A stretch of 19,067 nucleotides of DNA. Origin: Acidimicrobiaceae bacterium UBA7830. Its GTDB lineage: Bacteria > Actinomycetota > Acidimicrobiia > Acidimicrobiales > Ilumatobacteraceae. The translations under genes were made by a program, and so were the position numbers. Positions 7,003 through 14,613 of the stretch are shown piece by piece. Location of the stretch: the NCBI GenBank assembly GCA_002501485.1, contig DLTS01000087.1:1-19067 (forward strand), given 5' to 3'. The notes beneath the pieces are model-generated. The model had not been told where the DNA came from, made no database searches, and worked only from the letters and a program-made list of their open reading frames with translations. The first letter of the stretch is position 1. Every line of letters begins with the position of its first letter.

Positions 7003-7907
7003 GCCGATACACCGATTGATTCTCGGAACCACGCGCTCTCCGCATGGTTCCGGACAGCATTTGCGAGACGACGGGCAGAATCTGGACCCGCGTTTGAAAA
7101 GGTTGCCTTCAACGGCGCCCAGTCAATCTCGCTCATCATCCACTCGCCGGTATCGGGGTCTTGACGCAGGCCATCATCAGGAACGGTGAATCCATACCCT
7201 TGAAGTAACGGCACATACTTCTGCACGTAGGCGTGCCGCAAGGCCTCGTTGCGTTCGCTCTTGATGTACCAGTTGAGCAATGGGTCATCTGGCGGTGAGT
7301 CGGGTCCGAACAGCTGTACAGCAGGCCACCACCATCGCTCAAGAGCTGCTTGGAATAGATCGCGTTGCACCTGTGAGCCCGACGCCATTTTCAGCAACAT
7401 TTCTTCGCCGTGACGCATGTGGAACCCCTCTTCGCCAACAATCCGACGGAGAATCCGCTTGTACGGCCCATACGTGCATTTCGCGAATACTGCTCGCTGA
7501 CTTGCGAAGGCTGCCGCGTCGACCAAAAACGCAATGGCAATCTGATCAGCCCAGGTTTCTGCCCGATAGTGAAACACGTTATGAAAGCGGGTCTTTCCTG
7601 CGAGCAGGTCGCTCATCATCTCATCACGAGTTTTGATGCCCATGTCGGCAGCAACCATGTACAGCAGATGTGCGTGTCCGATTTCATCTTGGGTCTTTGC
7701 GAGAAAGATCTGCTTCAGCCTCAACCCCGGCGAATGAGGAATCCAGTCTCGTTCGGTGAGACCACCCATGAGTTCGGAATTGGCGTGAAACTCGATAAAT
7801 CGGAAGACCTCATGCCGGTATTCCTCTGGCATGTCATCGTCCGCTTCGACCATGCCGCCATCGTCGAGAAATTCCTGAAATTCATCAAGATCAGCCCAAG
7901 CTCTCAT
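6999..7907 (-). CDS. paaA: Phenylacetyl-CoA 1,2-epoxidase catalytic subunit PaaA
   Basis: Di-iron oxygenase subunit that adds one oxygen atom to the aromatic ring of phenylacetyl-CoA. In the 302 aa product the ligand motifs are visible: E45 (HANSELMG), E75xxH78 (AKTQDEIGH) and E160xxH163 (GEEGFH), with D121 or D130 as the remaining acidic ligand. Also typical are GLTERDWIPHSPGLRLKQIFLAK and RWWWPAVQLFGPD. ATG 7907 is chosen because a strong purine-rich ribosome binding site (GGAGGAGG) sits six bases upstream; the longer TTG 7913 frame would place its start inside that spacer. First epoxidase gene, 53 bp after paaK. Confidence 0.93.
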   Translation of the reverse strand: MRAWADLDEFQEFLDDGGMVEADDDMPEEYRHEVFRFIEFHANSELMGGLTERDWIPHSPGLRLKQIFLAKTQDEIGHAHLLYMVAADMGIKTRDEMMSDLLAGKTRFHNVFHYRAETWADQIAIAFLVDAAAFASQRAVFAKCTYGPYKRILRRIVGEEGFHMRHGEEMLLKMASGSQVQRDLFQAALERWWWPAVQLFGPDSPPDDPLLNWYIKSERNEALRHAYVQKYVPLLQGYGFTVPDDGLRQDPDTGEWMMSEIDWAPLKATFSNAGPDSARRLANAVRNHAESAWFRESIGVSA

Positions 7908-7913
7908 CGACAA

Positions 7914-7923
7914 CCTCCTCCTC
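7914..7923 (-). promoter_or_regulatory. Strong ribosome binding site of paaA
   Basis: The minus strand reads GAGGAGGAGG, ending six bases before ATG 7907. It decides the paaA start and contrasts with the many leaderless genes around it. The paaK-paaA gap (7908-7960) also holds CAAC-N4-GTTG (7937-7948), a weak candidate operator. Confidence 0.7.
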
Positions 7924-7960
7924 GAAGACTACCGCCCAACACCGGTTGACCGAGATTCAC

Positions 7961-9331
7961 CTACAGCGAACGTCGGTCATCGACGCGCGATAGCTTGCCA
8001 CCCTCTGAGCGAGGAAGTGCCCCACGTTCAGCGACAGTGACTGCCACCCCGATGCCAAGAGATGACCGCAACGCATCGGAGACGCTGGCTCCCAACGAGC
8101 TCTCAACTTCTTCAATTGACCCAACGCCATCAGCCGGTTCAACTTCAACGGTGAGATTGTCTAGCGTTCCATCCCTCGTAACGACGAGTCTGAAATGAGG
8201 TGCTGCAAGATCAACACCAAGAAGCGCGTGTTCCACTTGGCTTGGGTACACGTTGACGCCTCGAATGACGATCATGTCATCGCTTCGGCCAACGATTGAT
8301 GAAATACGTGCGTGCGTCCGGCCGCAGGGTGAAGGCTCACGAGTCATTGAGCAGAGATCACCAGTCCAGTAGCGCAGAATCGGGAACGCCTGCTTTGTCA
8401 GAGAAGTGAGTACCAACACTCCCACCTCGCCTTCACCAAGCACCTCTCCGGTCTCAGGGTGCACAATTTCTGGGTAAAAGTGGTCTTCCATGACAACGAG
8501 ACCCGAGCGGTCTGCGGTCTCGCAAGCAACACCGGGGCCAATGACCTCCGACAGCCCGTAGATGTTGACAGCGATCATCGACAATTGCTCTTCAATCTGT
8601 TGACGCATGAGTTCTGACCAGGGTTCGGCACCGAGCACACCGACTCGGAGCGAATTGTTCTCTGGCAGTTGCTCGGCAAGAGTTAACGCATACGACGGGG
8701 TGCAACAGATCGACTCAGGAGCGAAATCTTCGATGAGCATAAGTTGCCGCTCGGTATTACCGCCCGACACTGGAACCACTGAAATTCCGGCTTCCTCTGC
8801 ACCAGCGTGCAAGCCAAGACCGCCGGTAAACAGCCCGTACCCGTAAGCGTTGTGCAACATCCAACCGGGCTCGATGCCGGCCCCCCGCAGACAGCGGGCA
8901 ACACATTGCGCCCACATCGACAAGTCTTCAGCGGTGTACCCAACGACAGTTGGTTTCCCCGTGGTCCCACTGCTTGCATGAACTCGCTGTACCTCGTTGC
9001 GAGGCACCGCAAATAGACCGAATGGGTAGTTGTCTCTCAGGTCGCTCTTTTTTGTGAACGGAATGTCACGAATACCGTCAAGAGTCACCGGGGTCACAAC
9101 ATTGGCCAAGCGTTCACGGAACGCAGGCACACGCTCTTTGACAACATCGACGGTAGCCGCAAGACGCTGCAACTGCAGCGCTTCAAGTTCGGCTCGCTCC
9201 ATCGTCTCAATAGCATGCTCATGAAATCCGGGTGCAATACGTTCACTTCCTGAAGCCCCCACGAGCCCTTCCCTTTCAAACACTGTTCTCGATGGCTTTC
9301 GAAGAACGTTGCTCATTCTCGCATGCACCAT
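7961..9331 (-). CDS. paaK: Phenylacetate-CoA ligase
   Basis: Activates phenylacetate to phenylacetyl-CoA with ATP, the entry step of the pathway. 456 aa. Seen: the typical start of the fold at METMERAELEALQLQRL-like sequence (residues ~43-57), P-loop SSGTTGKPT (120-128), a YGLSEVIGPG motif, LRYWTGD, GRSDDMIVIRGVNVYPSQVE and a C-terminal GGKLSR with the expected lysine. About 35-40 residues precede the conserved N-terminus; ATG 9316 is an alternative start and neither has a clear ribosome binding site or -10 box. First gene of the paa block, divergent from the PhzF-family gene. Confidence 0.91.
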   Translation of the reverse strand: MVHARMSNVLRKPSRTVFEREGLVGASGSERIAPGFHEHAIETMERAELEALQLQRLAATVDVVKERVPAFRERLANVVTPVTLDGIRDIPFTKKSDLRDNYPFGLFAVPRNEVQRVHASSGTTGKPTVVGYTAEDLSMWAQCVARCLRGAGIEPGWMLHNAYGYGLFTGGLGLHAGAEEAGISVVPVSGGNTERQLMLIEDFAPESICCTPSYALTLAEQLPENNSLRVGVLGAEPWSELMRQQIEEQLSMIAVNIYGLSEVIGPGVACETADRSGLVVMEDHFYPEIVHPETGEVLGEGEVGVLVLTSLTKQAFPILRYWTGDLCSMTREPSPCGRTHARISSIVGRSDDMIVIRGVNVYPSQVEHALLGVDLAAPHFRLVVTRDGTLDNLTVEVEPADGVGSIEEVESSLGASVSDALRSSLGIGVAVTVAERGALPRSEGGKLSRVDDRRSL

Positions 9332-9435
9332 TCATCTCATCCAACGCTCAACGGCAACACTTCTCCTCTGGCATCATCGCTTACCTCGAGCGGCTCAGCC
9401 ATCCATTCACTCGCTCATATGGGAGACTCTCATCA

Positions 9436-10266
9436 GTGAGACGGAGATTTCTGCAAGCCGATGTCTTTGGGGAGCGCCCCTATCAGGGAAATGCACTCGC
9501 AGTTGTTGTCGACGCTGAGGGCCTCACGACCGCTGAAATGCAGGCGTTTGCGCACTGGACCAACCTCGCCGAAACCACATTTCTCCTGTCCCCCACGCAC
9601 GCTGAAGCCGACTATCGAGTGCGAATTTTCACGCCGACCGAGGAGCTGCCATTTGCGGGTCACCCCACGCTCGGATCTGCCTCGGCATGGCTGACAACTC
9701 AGAGCCGAATAAAAGCGGGGGCTGACATCGTTCAGGAGTGCGAGGTGGGCCTTGTTGAAATTCGTCATCGAGATGATGTCTTCTCTTTCAAAGCACCCCC
9801 TCTGATGAGGAGCGGTGCTGCCGATCACCAGGTTGTTGCCGAAGCCGCGGAAGCGCTCGCAATTCACCGCTCATCGATCATCGATGCCGAGTGGATTGAC
9901 AACGGCCCTGGGTGGCTTGGGCTCCTTCTGCGGTCTGCAGACGAGGTCCTGGCACTCAAATCGCCAACAACTCATCTCAGTCTCGGTGTCGCTGGCGCCC
10001 ACCCGCCTGGCTCTCCATTTGCCTACGAGGTCAGAGCGTTCTATTCGTCAAATGGCGTCACCATTGAAGACCCTGTAACCGGAAGTTTAAATGCTTCATT
10101 TGCACAATGGATGATTAGTTCGGGCCGGTTCTCTGCGCCATATCGCGTTTGTCAAGGAAGAGCTGTCGGACGAAACGGGGTCGCGTCTGTCGAGGTCGAT
10201 GAAAACGGTGACGTGTGGGTCGGCGGAAATGTTGCTGTGTGTGTTTCGGGTGAGATTGATCTCTAA
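9436..10266 (+). CDS. PhzF family isomerase
   Basis: 276 aa two-lobed diaminopimelate epimerase-like fold. PhzF itself isomerises trans-2,3-dihydro-3-hydroxyanthranilate in phenazine synthesis, but most family members have unknown substrates, and no other phenazine gene is here. Seen: FLQADVFGERPYQGNALAVV at the N-terminus, catalytic E46 in NLAETTF, FTPTEELPFAGHPTLGSA and EDPVTGSLN (211-219). GTG 9436 is chosen because the family motif starts immediately after it; a GGGAG at 9421-9425 lies somewhat far upstream. The open frame runs back to 9232 across paaK, but that part is antisense to paaK and not conserved. Confidence 0.87.
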   Translation: MRRRFLQADVFGERPYQGNALAVVVDAEGLTTAEMQAFAHWTNLAETTFLLSPTHAEADYRVRIFTPTEELPFAGHPTLGSASAWLTTQSRIKAGADIVQECEVGLVEIRHRDDVFSFKAPPLMRSGAADHQVVAEAAEALAIHRSSIIDAEWIDNGPGWLGLLLRSADEVLALKSPTTHLSLGVAGAHPPGSPFAYEVRAFYSSNGVTIEDPVTGSLNASFAQWMISSGRFSAPYRVCQGRAVGRNGVASVEVDENGDVWVGGNVAVCVSGEIDL

Positions 10267-10272
10267 GGACGG

Positions 10273-10752
10273 TTAGCTCCGCTTGAGGTCAGTGACCGCT
10301 CCCCCGCTGGCTCCCACCAACTTGTGAGGTTCGATGCCGAACACGTCGTGCCACGTGCCTGCAGCAGCCCAAACCTCGTCATATCGCAAAAGATCAGGGT
10401 CGATAAAGATTCGTAGTGGAGTTGCATGCCCGAAGGGAGGGACGCCACCGATTGGAAACCCAGTTGCAGACCTCACCACATCAGCATCAACACGCTGGCA
10501 CATCACACCTCCAGCCGCCTCGGCCAGCTTCGTTTCATCGAGCTGGTTAGCGCCACTCACATACGCAAGAACAATCTCCCCATCAACCCCGAAAATAAGG
10601 CTTTTCACGATCTGTCCGAGCTCGACCCCAATTGCATCCGCAGCCTCCTGAGCGGTCCGCGTGCCGTCCGGGAACGTCCGAGGAATGACCTCAAGGCCAA
10701 GTGCTGCCGCTGCGTCAACTACCCGTTGCACATTTGCGTGCATGCCCGTCAC
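10273..10752 (-). CDS. YbaK/EbsC family aminoacyl-tRNA deacylase
   Basis: 159 aa single-domain protein of the YbaK/ProX editing family, which hydrolyses mischarged aminoacyl-tRNAs such as Cys- or Ala-tRNAPro. Seen: the conserved lysine K50 in GQIVKSLIF, SGANQLDETKLAEA, and the glycine-rich loop GFPIGGVPPFGH (98-109), all in the usual order. GTG 10752 overlaps the stop of the upstream pterin dehydratase gene (GTGA); ATG 10743 is an alternative. The stop is six bases from that of the convergent PhzF gene. tRNA specificity cannot be read from the sequence. Confidence 0.87.
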   Translation of the reverse strand: MTGMHANVQRVVDAAAALGLEVIPRTFPDGTRTAQEAADAIGVELGQIVKSLIFGVDGEIVLAYVSGANQLDETKLAEAAGGVMCQRVDADVVRSATGFPIGGVPPFGHATPLRIFIDPDLLRYDEVWAAAGTWHDVFGIEPHKLVGASGGAVTDLKRS

Positions 10753-10991
10753 CCTCCCGCTTGCTTGACCTGTAAAATTGAAGCTGCCAGGGCATGATCA
10801 AGTTCGGTAATTGCTCCGTCTGCTGAGTGAGTGCAACACTCGATCACCACGGTGTTCCACGAAATGGAAATGTCGGGATGATGATCATGCTCATTGGCCA
10901 CCTTGGCCACCGCGTTGACAAACGCCATGGCGTCGTCAAAATCGGCAAAAACAAATGTTGAAGAAAGCTTGCCATTGACCTCACTGAACAT
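10749..10991 (-). CDS. Pterin-4a-carbinolamine dehydratase-like protein, short N-terminus
   Basis: The PCD family dehydrates 4a-hydroxytetrahydrobiopterin formed by aromatic amino acid hydroxylases. Seen in 80 aa: FVFADFDDAMAFVNAVAKVANEHDHHPDISISW with H37-H38-P39, and C-terminal H55 (CTHSADG) and LDHALA, the family's catalytic pattern. The usual 15-20 residue N-terminal helix is missing and cannot be upstream, since TAG stands in frame four codons before the ATG. ATG 10991 is preceded by a -10 box at the leaderless distance, supporting this start. It is coupled to the YbaK-type gene. No hydroxylase is in the window, so its role is open. Confidence 0.82.
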   Translation of the reverse strand: MFSEVNGKLSSTFVFADFDDAMAFVNAVAKVANEHDHHPDISISWNTVVIECCTHSADGAITELDHALAASILQVKQAGG

Positions 10992-10997
10992 AAGCAA

Positions 10998-11003
10998 AAC
11001 CTA
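10998..11003 (-). promoter_or_regulatory. -10 box TAGGTT, leaderless start of the pterin dehydratase
   Basis: The minus strand reads TAGGTT, then six bases (TTGCTT), then ATG 10991. No ribosome binding site is present. The box overlaps the in-frame TAG stop that closes the frame upstream. Confidence 0.5.
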
Positions 11004-11074
11004 GTCGAGATCGCGATACTTCGAAGTCCCGGATTAGACCAAGGACAACCCGGTATGACAGCGTGTAATTAAAA

Positions 11075-11084
11075 TAAGCGCTTA
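11075..11084. promoter_or_regulatory. Palindrome TAAGCGCTTA before the acyl-CoA dehydrogenase
   Basis: Perfect 10-bp inverted repeat just downstream of an AT-rich stretch (TAATTAAAAT, 11066-11075) that could be the -10 region, and immediately upstream of the ribosome binding site. A repressor bound here would block transcription; TetR-type regulators of acyl-CoA genes use palindromes of this kind. No regulator gene is adjacent. Confidence 0.35.
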
Positions 11085-11090
11085 AAGGAG
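11084..11090 (+). promoter_or_regulatory. Ribosome binding site of the acyl-CoA dehydrogenase
   Basis: AAAGGAG five bases before ATG 11096. Together with paaA, paaG and sufB this gene is clearly led, unlike the leaderless group. Confidence 0.7.
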
Positions 11091-11095
11091 AACCG

Positions 11096-12298
11096 ATGAG
11101 CACCGCCCTCTCACCCCAAGAAGCAGAAGAGTTTGCGAACCAGGTCCGCAGTTTTCTCGAATCAAATACCTCCTCCGGGAAGGGCCGTGACCTGAGTGCC
11201 GCCCGAGAGTTCCAGGGGCGTCTCGCCGAGGCAGGCTTTGCAGGAATTCCATTTCCAAAGGAGTACGGCGGCGCAGGGCTCACGCTCGAACATGAGCGCA
11301 TTTTCCGACAAGTTGCCCAAGGGTTCCCGATGATGACCGGCGAACTCGTCATTAGCCATGGCATGTGCCTACCCGTGCTCAATGAATTTGGTACCGATGA
11401 GCAAAAGCGCAAGTTCATGCCCGACAACATCTCAGCGGAGACGGTCTGGTGCCAGATGTTCTCCGAGCCCGGTGCTGGCAGTGACGTGGCAAGCCTTCAA
11501 ACAAAGGCCGAACGAGATGGCGACGAATGGATCCTTAATGGTCAAAAGGTCTGGACCACCCTCGCTCATGTCTCTGACTACGGGGTCATCATTGCTCGGA
11601 CCGACCCCGACCAGCCAAAGCACGCAGGTATTTCGATGTTCATCATCGATCTGAAGAGCCCCGGCGTCGAAATACGTCCGATCAACCAAATCGATGGCGG
11701 TAATCACTTCAACGAAGTGTTCTTTACCGATGTGCGCATCCCTGCCGACAACTTGCTCGGCGAGTACAACAATGGTTGGCGTCAGGCCACTGCCATGCTC
11801 ATGTACGAGCGAGTTGCGATCGGCTCACTCAATGCCGGAAAAATCACCCAGCCGATGTACGAGGTGCTTGCAAAGTGGGCAACCCGCAACGGCTCGATCA
11901 GTGACCCGGTTGTTCGCGACGAACTCATGCAGATCTACTGCATGGAATCAACAAAATCGATGGTAGCAATGCGCAATCGAGCCGAAATGAAAGCTGGCAA
12001 GGCTCCGGGGCCTGGCGGCTCGCTCGGCAAGCTCTACGGCTCAATCATCGCAAAACGTTTCCGGGAGATCGCTCAAAACATTGCTGGCCCCGCCACTGCG
12101 GCATGGGAAGGCGAAGGCAGCGATGAAGAAGCTCTTGCTGTCAACATGATCGGCTCGCTGTCGTCGGGCATCGCAGGGGGCACCGACGAAATTCAGCGCA
12201 ACATCATTGGTGACCGCGTCCTCGGGCTCCCACGCGATATTTCCGTCGACACCGGCGTTGCTTTTAAAGAGCTGAAAGTCGGTACTCAGCGCAGCTAA
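11096..12298 (+). CDS. Acyl-CoA dehydrogenase
   Basis: FAD-dependent alpha,beta-dehydrogenation of an acyl-CoA, 400 aa, full length. Seen: the N-terminal helical region with FPKEYGGAGL, the FAD-binding motif MFSEPGAGSDVASL (121-134), WILNGQKVWTT, the middle beta domain (FTDVRIPADNLLGE), and the C-terminal IAGGTDEIQRNIIGDRVLGLPRD (359-381), which contains the region of the catalytic acid. This is the actinobacterial FadE type; chain length and whether it serves fatty acid, steroid or phenylacetate breakdown cannot be told. It stands alone, starting after a good ribosome binding site, divergent from the pterin dehydratase gene. Confidence 0.92.
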   Translation: MSTALSPQEAEEFANQVRSFLESNTSSGKGRDLSAAREFQGRLAEAGFAGIPFPKEYGGAGLTLEHERIFRQVAQGFPMMTGELVISHGMCLPVLNEFGTDEQKRKFMPDNISAETVWCQMFSEPGAGSDVASLQTKAERDGDEWILNGQKVWTTLAHVSDYGVIIARTDPDQPKHAGISMFIIDLKSPGVEIRPINQIDGGNHFNEVFFTDVRIPADNLLGEYNNGWRQATAMLMYERVAIGSLNAGKITQPMYEVLAKWATRNGSISDPVVRDELMQIYCMESTKSMVAMRNRAEMKAGKAPGPGGSLGKLYGSIIAKRFREIAQNIAGPATAAWEGEGSDEEALAVNMIGSLSSGIAGGTDEIQRNIIGDRVLGLPRDISVDTGVAFKELKVGTQRS

Positions 12299-12300
12299 GT

Positions 12301-12320
12301 CGAGGGTGGGTCAACCCTCG
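12301..12320. terminator. Hairpin shared by two convergent genes
   Basis: CGAGGGT (12301-12307) and ACCCTCG (12314-12320) form a 7-bp GC-rich stem with a six-base loop, directly after the acyl-CoA dehydrogenase stop and covering the stop codon of the MFS gene. No T-tract follows on either strand, so it is only a candidate bidirectional terminator or mRNA 3' end stabiliser. Confidence 0.4.
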
Positions 12321-13573
12321 GTGTGATCGCTGGTGTTCTCTGCTGGCCCTCCGAGATAGAACACGAATACTCCTGTCAGCGACAGGCCTGCGGCAACGAG
12401 ATAGGCGGTTTCGTAACCACCCGCAATGTCGTGAAGCCACCCCAGTAACCACGGCCCTCCAGCGACGCCGACGACGCTGAAAAACTGTGTTCGGCCAAAC
12501 AATTTCGGATACTCCCTCACACCGAAACGCTCAGCGATGAGAAGCGGCTGCAACATCAAAATGTTGCCCACCGTCGCTCCGAACAAAAGGATGAATGCGA
12601 AGAACACCAAGGTGTTATACGACAGCGCGAGTCCAGCGAGCGCGATCATCTGAAGAAATGAGAGCACCGCGATCACTCTGCCCAACGCAAATCTGGGGAA
12701 AACCTTCCCGCCGACAAGTCGGGCGATAATTGACGTCACAGCGAGCGCCAACGTTGCGAACGCCGCGGTCGTCGCCGTCGTACGTTCTTCGGCAAGTTTG
12801 ACCAACTGCTGAATTCCGCCAACCTGAGAGCCCAACGACAAGATGTAGCCAACGGTGACCGCAAGGAAGAATCTGCTTCGCATGGCTACTGCAAACGGGG
12901 TTCCTGATAACACCATCGCCGATGCGCCCGGCGCAACCGGTTCACCATCAGGAAGAAACCCGGAGTCCGCTGGATCGCTTTTCAACAAAAACCAGCCGGG
13001 CACCACCGTGCCGATGAAGAAAACCAGTGCGAGCCAGGGCGCAGCACCCTGCAACGTCTGCTCGTCGACAAACCATTTCGCCGCAGGTGTAATGAAAACA
13101 CCACCCACCGAAAGACCCGTTGACGCCACTGAAATTGCCATCGCTCGCCGACGATGAAACCACCTCGTCACAACGGTCGTGACAGTCACAAGACCTGCGG
13201 CTGCAAACCCAACCCCATACAGACAGTAGACGACATACAACTGCCAAACCGCGGTGATCTGACCGAGAGCCAACAGAGACCCTGCGCCAACGATGCCACC
13301 GCCCAGCACTGCAAGACGAGCGTCACGGCGGGCGATAAACCGGGCGACCCACAACCCGGTGACACCCGCAACAACGAAGAAGACGGTGGTACCGAACGAC
13401 AGCGACGCAATATCCCAGCCTCGCTCTTTGCTGAGCGCATTTAGATAGACGGCGAGACCATAGAACCCGAGACCAGCCGACGTAGTGAGCACGAGAAAGC
13501 CACCAGCAACAACTCGCATTCCAGGAAATTTTGCATGGGGGGTTGCAACATCTTTAGAAGAAGTTTCAGGCAC
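12311..13573 (-). CDS. MFS transporter, monocarboxylate-porter type
   Basis: 420 aa, about 12 hydrophobic segments in two groups of six with a central loop (DPADSGFLPDGEPVAP) around residue 205. Seen: the loop after TM2-3 with WVARFIARRDARLAV, the TM4 region YCLYGVGFAAAGLVT and TRWFHRRRAMAIS after it, a pattern of the monocarboxylate/oxalate-formate-like MFS branch. It probably moves a small organic acid across the inner membrane; the substrate is not predictable. Start is GTG 13573, six bases after a -10 box. Shares its upstream region with the divergent DUF1289 gene and its 3' hairpin with the dehydrogenase. Confidence 0.86.
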   Translation of the reverse strand: MPETSSKDVATPHAKFPGMRVVAGGFLVLTTSAGLGFYGLAVYLNALSKERGWDIASLSFGTTVFFVVAGVTGLWVARFIARRDARLAVLGGGIVGAGSLLALGQITAVWQLYVVYCLYGVGFAAAGLVTVTTVVTRWFHRRRAMAISVASTGLSVGGVFITPAAKWFVDEQTLQGAAPWLALVFFIGTVVPGWFLLKSDPADSGFLPDGEPVAPGASAMVLSGTPFAVAMRSRFFLAVTVGYILSLGSQVGGIQQLVKLAEERTTATTAAFATLALAVTSIIARLVGGKVFPRFALGRVIAVLSFLQMIALAGLALSYNTLVFFAFILLFGATVGNILMLQPLLIAERFGVREYPKLFGRTQFFSVVGVAGGPWLLGWLHDIAGGYETAYLVAAGLSLTGVFVFYLGGPAENTSDHTEG

Positions 13574-13579
13574 AGACGA

Positions 13580-13585
13580 ACCGTA
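13580..13585 (-). promoter_or_regulatory. -10 box TACGGT, leaderless start of the MFS gene
   Basis: The minus strand reads TACGGT, six bases, then GTG 13573. On the other strand TAACTT (13601-13606) may be the -10 for the DUF1289 transcript. Confidence 0.48.
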
Positions 13586-13656
13586 CTTATCTGCGGCGAG
13601 TAACTTGCGATTGTGAGCCGATGTTCAACAAGTTCTTCGTTTACTCAGAGGCGGAC

Positions 13657-13845
13657 ATGAGTCAGATTAGTCCCTGCACCAAGGTGTGCCGGCTAGATAG
13701 CGGCATGTGTGTCGGTTGCTTCCGGACCAGTTCAGAAATTTCGATGTGGTCGATGTTGAGCGATGACACCGCCAGGAAAATCATCGCTGAATTGCCGAGC
13801 CGGCGGCAACCGCCAGTCTCACATTTTGAAGAGATCGTCGAGTGA
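13657..13845 (+). CDS. DUF1289 small cysteine-rich protein
   Basis: 62 aa. The whole protein is a DUF1289 domain: SPCTKVCRLDSGMCVGCFRTSSEISMW with C7, C11, C18 and C21 as the probable metal ligands, followed by a short helix. Function is not established for the family; the four cysteines suggest a zinc or Fe-S site. ATG 13657 fits the usual MSxISPCxxxC start and has a GAGG upstream; ATG 13621 in frame would add 12 residues. Its last 27 bases overlap the 3' end of convergent sufC, so it abuts the SUF cluster without being part of that transcript. Confidence 0.8.
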   Translation: MSQISPCTKVCRLDSGMCVGCFRTSSEISMWSMLSDDTARKIIAELPSRRQPPVSHFEEIVE

Positions 13846-14613
13846 TGACGGAGCAGGTTCTTCTACTACTTCCTCAACGTCACCCGTGAATGCTGCATAC
13901 CCGTCGCGCTCAATAACGCCAGCCAGTTCAGCGCCACCGCTCGTAACGATCTGCCCCTTCACTAAAATGTGAATGTGGTCGGGATGAAGCTCGTTCAACA
14001 ACCTGCTGTAGTGGGTAATTGCGAGCACGCCAAGAGGGTTGTCGGCATCATTTGAGAGCTCTTCGACTCTTCGTGAGCAGTCTCGCAACGCGTCGATATC
14101 AAGCCCTGAATCGAGTTCGTCGAGAATCGCAAACCGTGGTCGTAAAACTGCGAGCTGCAGTGTCTCGTTCCGCTTCTTCTCGCCTCCTGAAAAGTCAACA
14201 TTGAGCGGGCGATCAAGAAAACGGTGCTCGAATCCAATTCGGTCGGCCTCGGCCTTCATGAGGTCAAAAAGCCCCGAGGTGTCACGACCGCGATGCTGCA
14301 ATGCTTCACTTAGCGCGTCGACAAGCGAGACGCCTGGGACTTCCGTGGGGTACTGCATGATGAGGTGCACCCCCGCTGCAGCGCGCTCCCAAGTTGACAG
14401 GGAAAGAATGTCAGTACCGTCAAGGGTGACGCTTCCTGCAGTCACGGTGTATCCGGGTCGACCCATAATTACTGCCGACAACGTGCTCTTACCCGCGCCA
14501 TTTGGCCCCATCACAGCATGAACTTCACCTGATTCAAGACGAAGGTCGACACCGCGCAGAATTTCGGTTCCGGCCACTTCTGCGTGCAGCCCCGAAATCT
14601 CAAGGACGCTCAT
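13819..14613 (-). CDS. sufC: Fe-S assembly ATPase SufC
   Basis: ABC-type ATPase of the SufBCD scaffold, cytoplasmic. 264 aa with Walker A GPNGAGKST (36-44), Q-loop MQYPTEVPG, signature FSGGEKKR (141-148), Walker B FAILDELD (161-168) and the switch H201 in THYSR. A short acidic tail (EEVVEEPAPSS, about 12 residues beyond the core) is longer than in E. coli SufC. Start ATG 14613 overlaps the ferredoxin stop (ATGA). Last gene of the cluster: the next gene downstream is convergent, so no sufS or sufU follows. Confidence 0.95.
   Translation of the reverse strand: MSVLEISGLHAEVAGTEILRGVDLRLESGEVHAVMGPNGAGKSTLSAVIMGRPGYTVTAGSVTLDGTDILSLSTWERAAAGVHLIMQYPTEVPGVSLVDALSEALQHRGRDTSGLFDLMKAEADRIGFEHRFLDRPLNVDFSGGEKKRNETLQLAVLRPRFAILDELDSGLDIDALRDCSRRVEELSNDADNPLGVLAITHYSRLLNELHPDHIHILVKGQIVTSGGAELAGVIERDGYAAFTGDVEEVVEEPAPSSLDDLFKM

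Noticed and set aside
7003..7032. Longer PaaD start at ATG 7032
   Set aside because: It would overlap paaA by 34 bases and add unconserved residues; GTG 7002 gives the same 4-nt overlap style as the rest of the operon.
7931..7948. ACCG-N8-CGGT and CAAC-N4-GTTG before paaA as a PaaR site
   Set aside because: Half-sites are only 4 bp, the spacing differs from known PaaR motifs, and no second copy was found upstream of paaK.
9232..9435. 68-residue N-terminal extension of the PhzF gene
   Set aside because: It is antisense to paaK for half its length and unlike any PhzF N-terminus; the family motif begins at GTG 9436.
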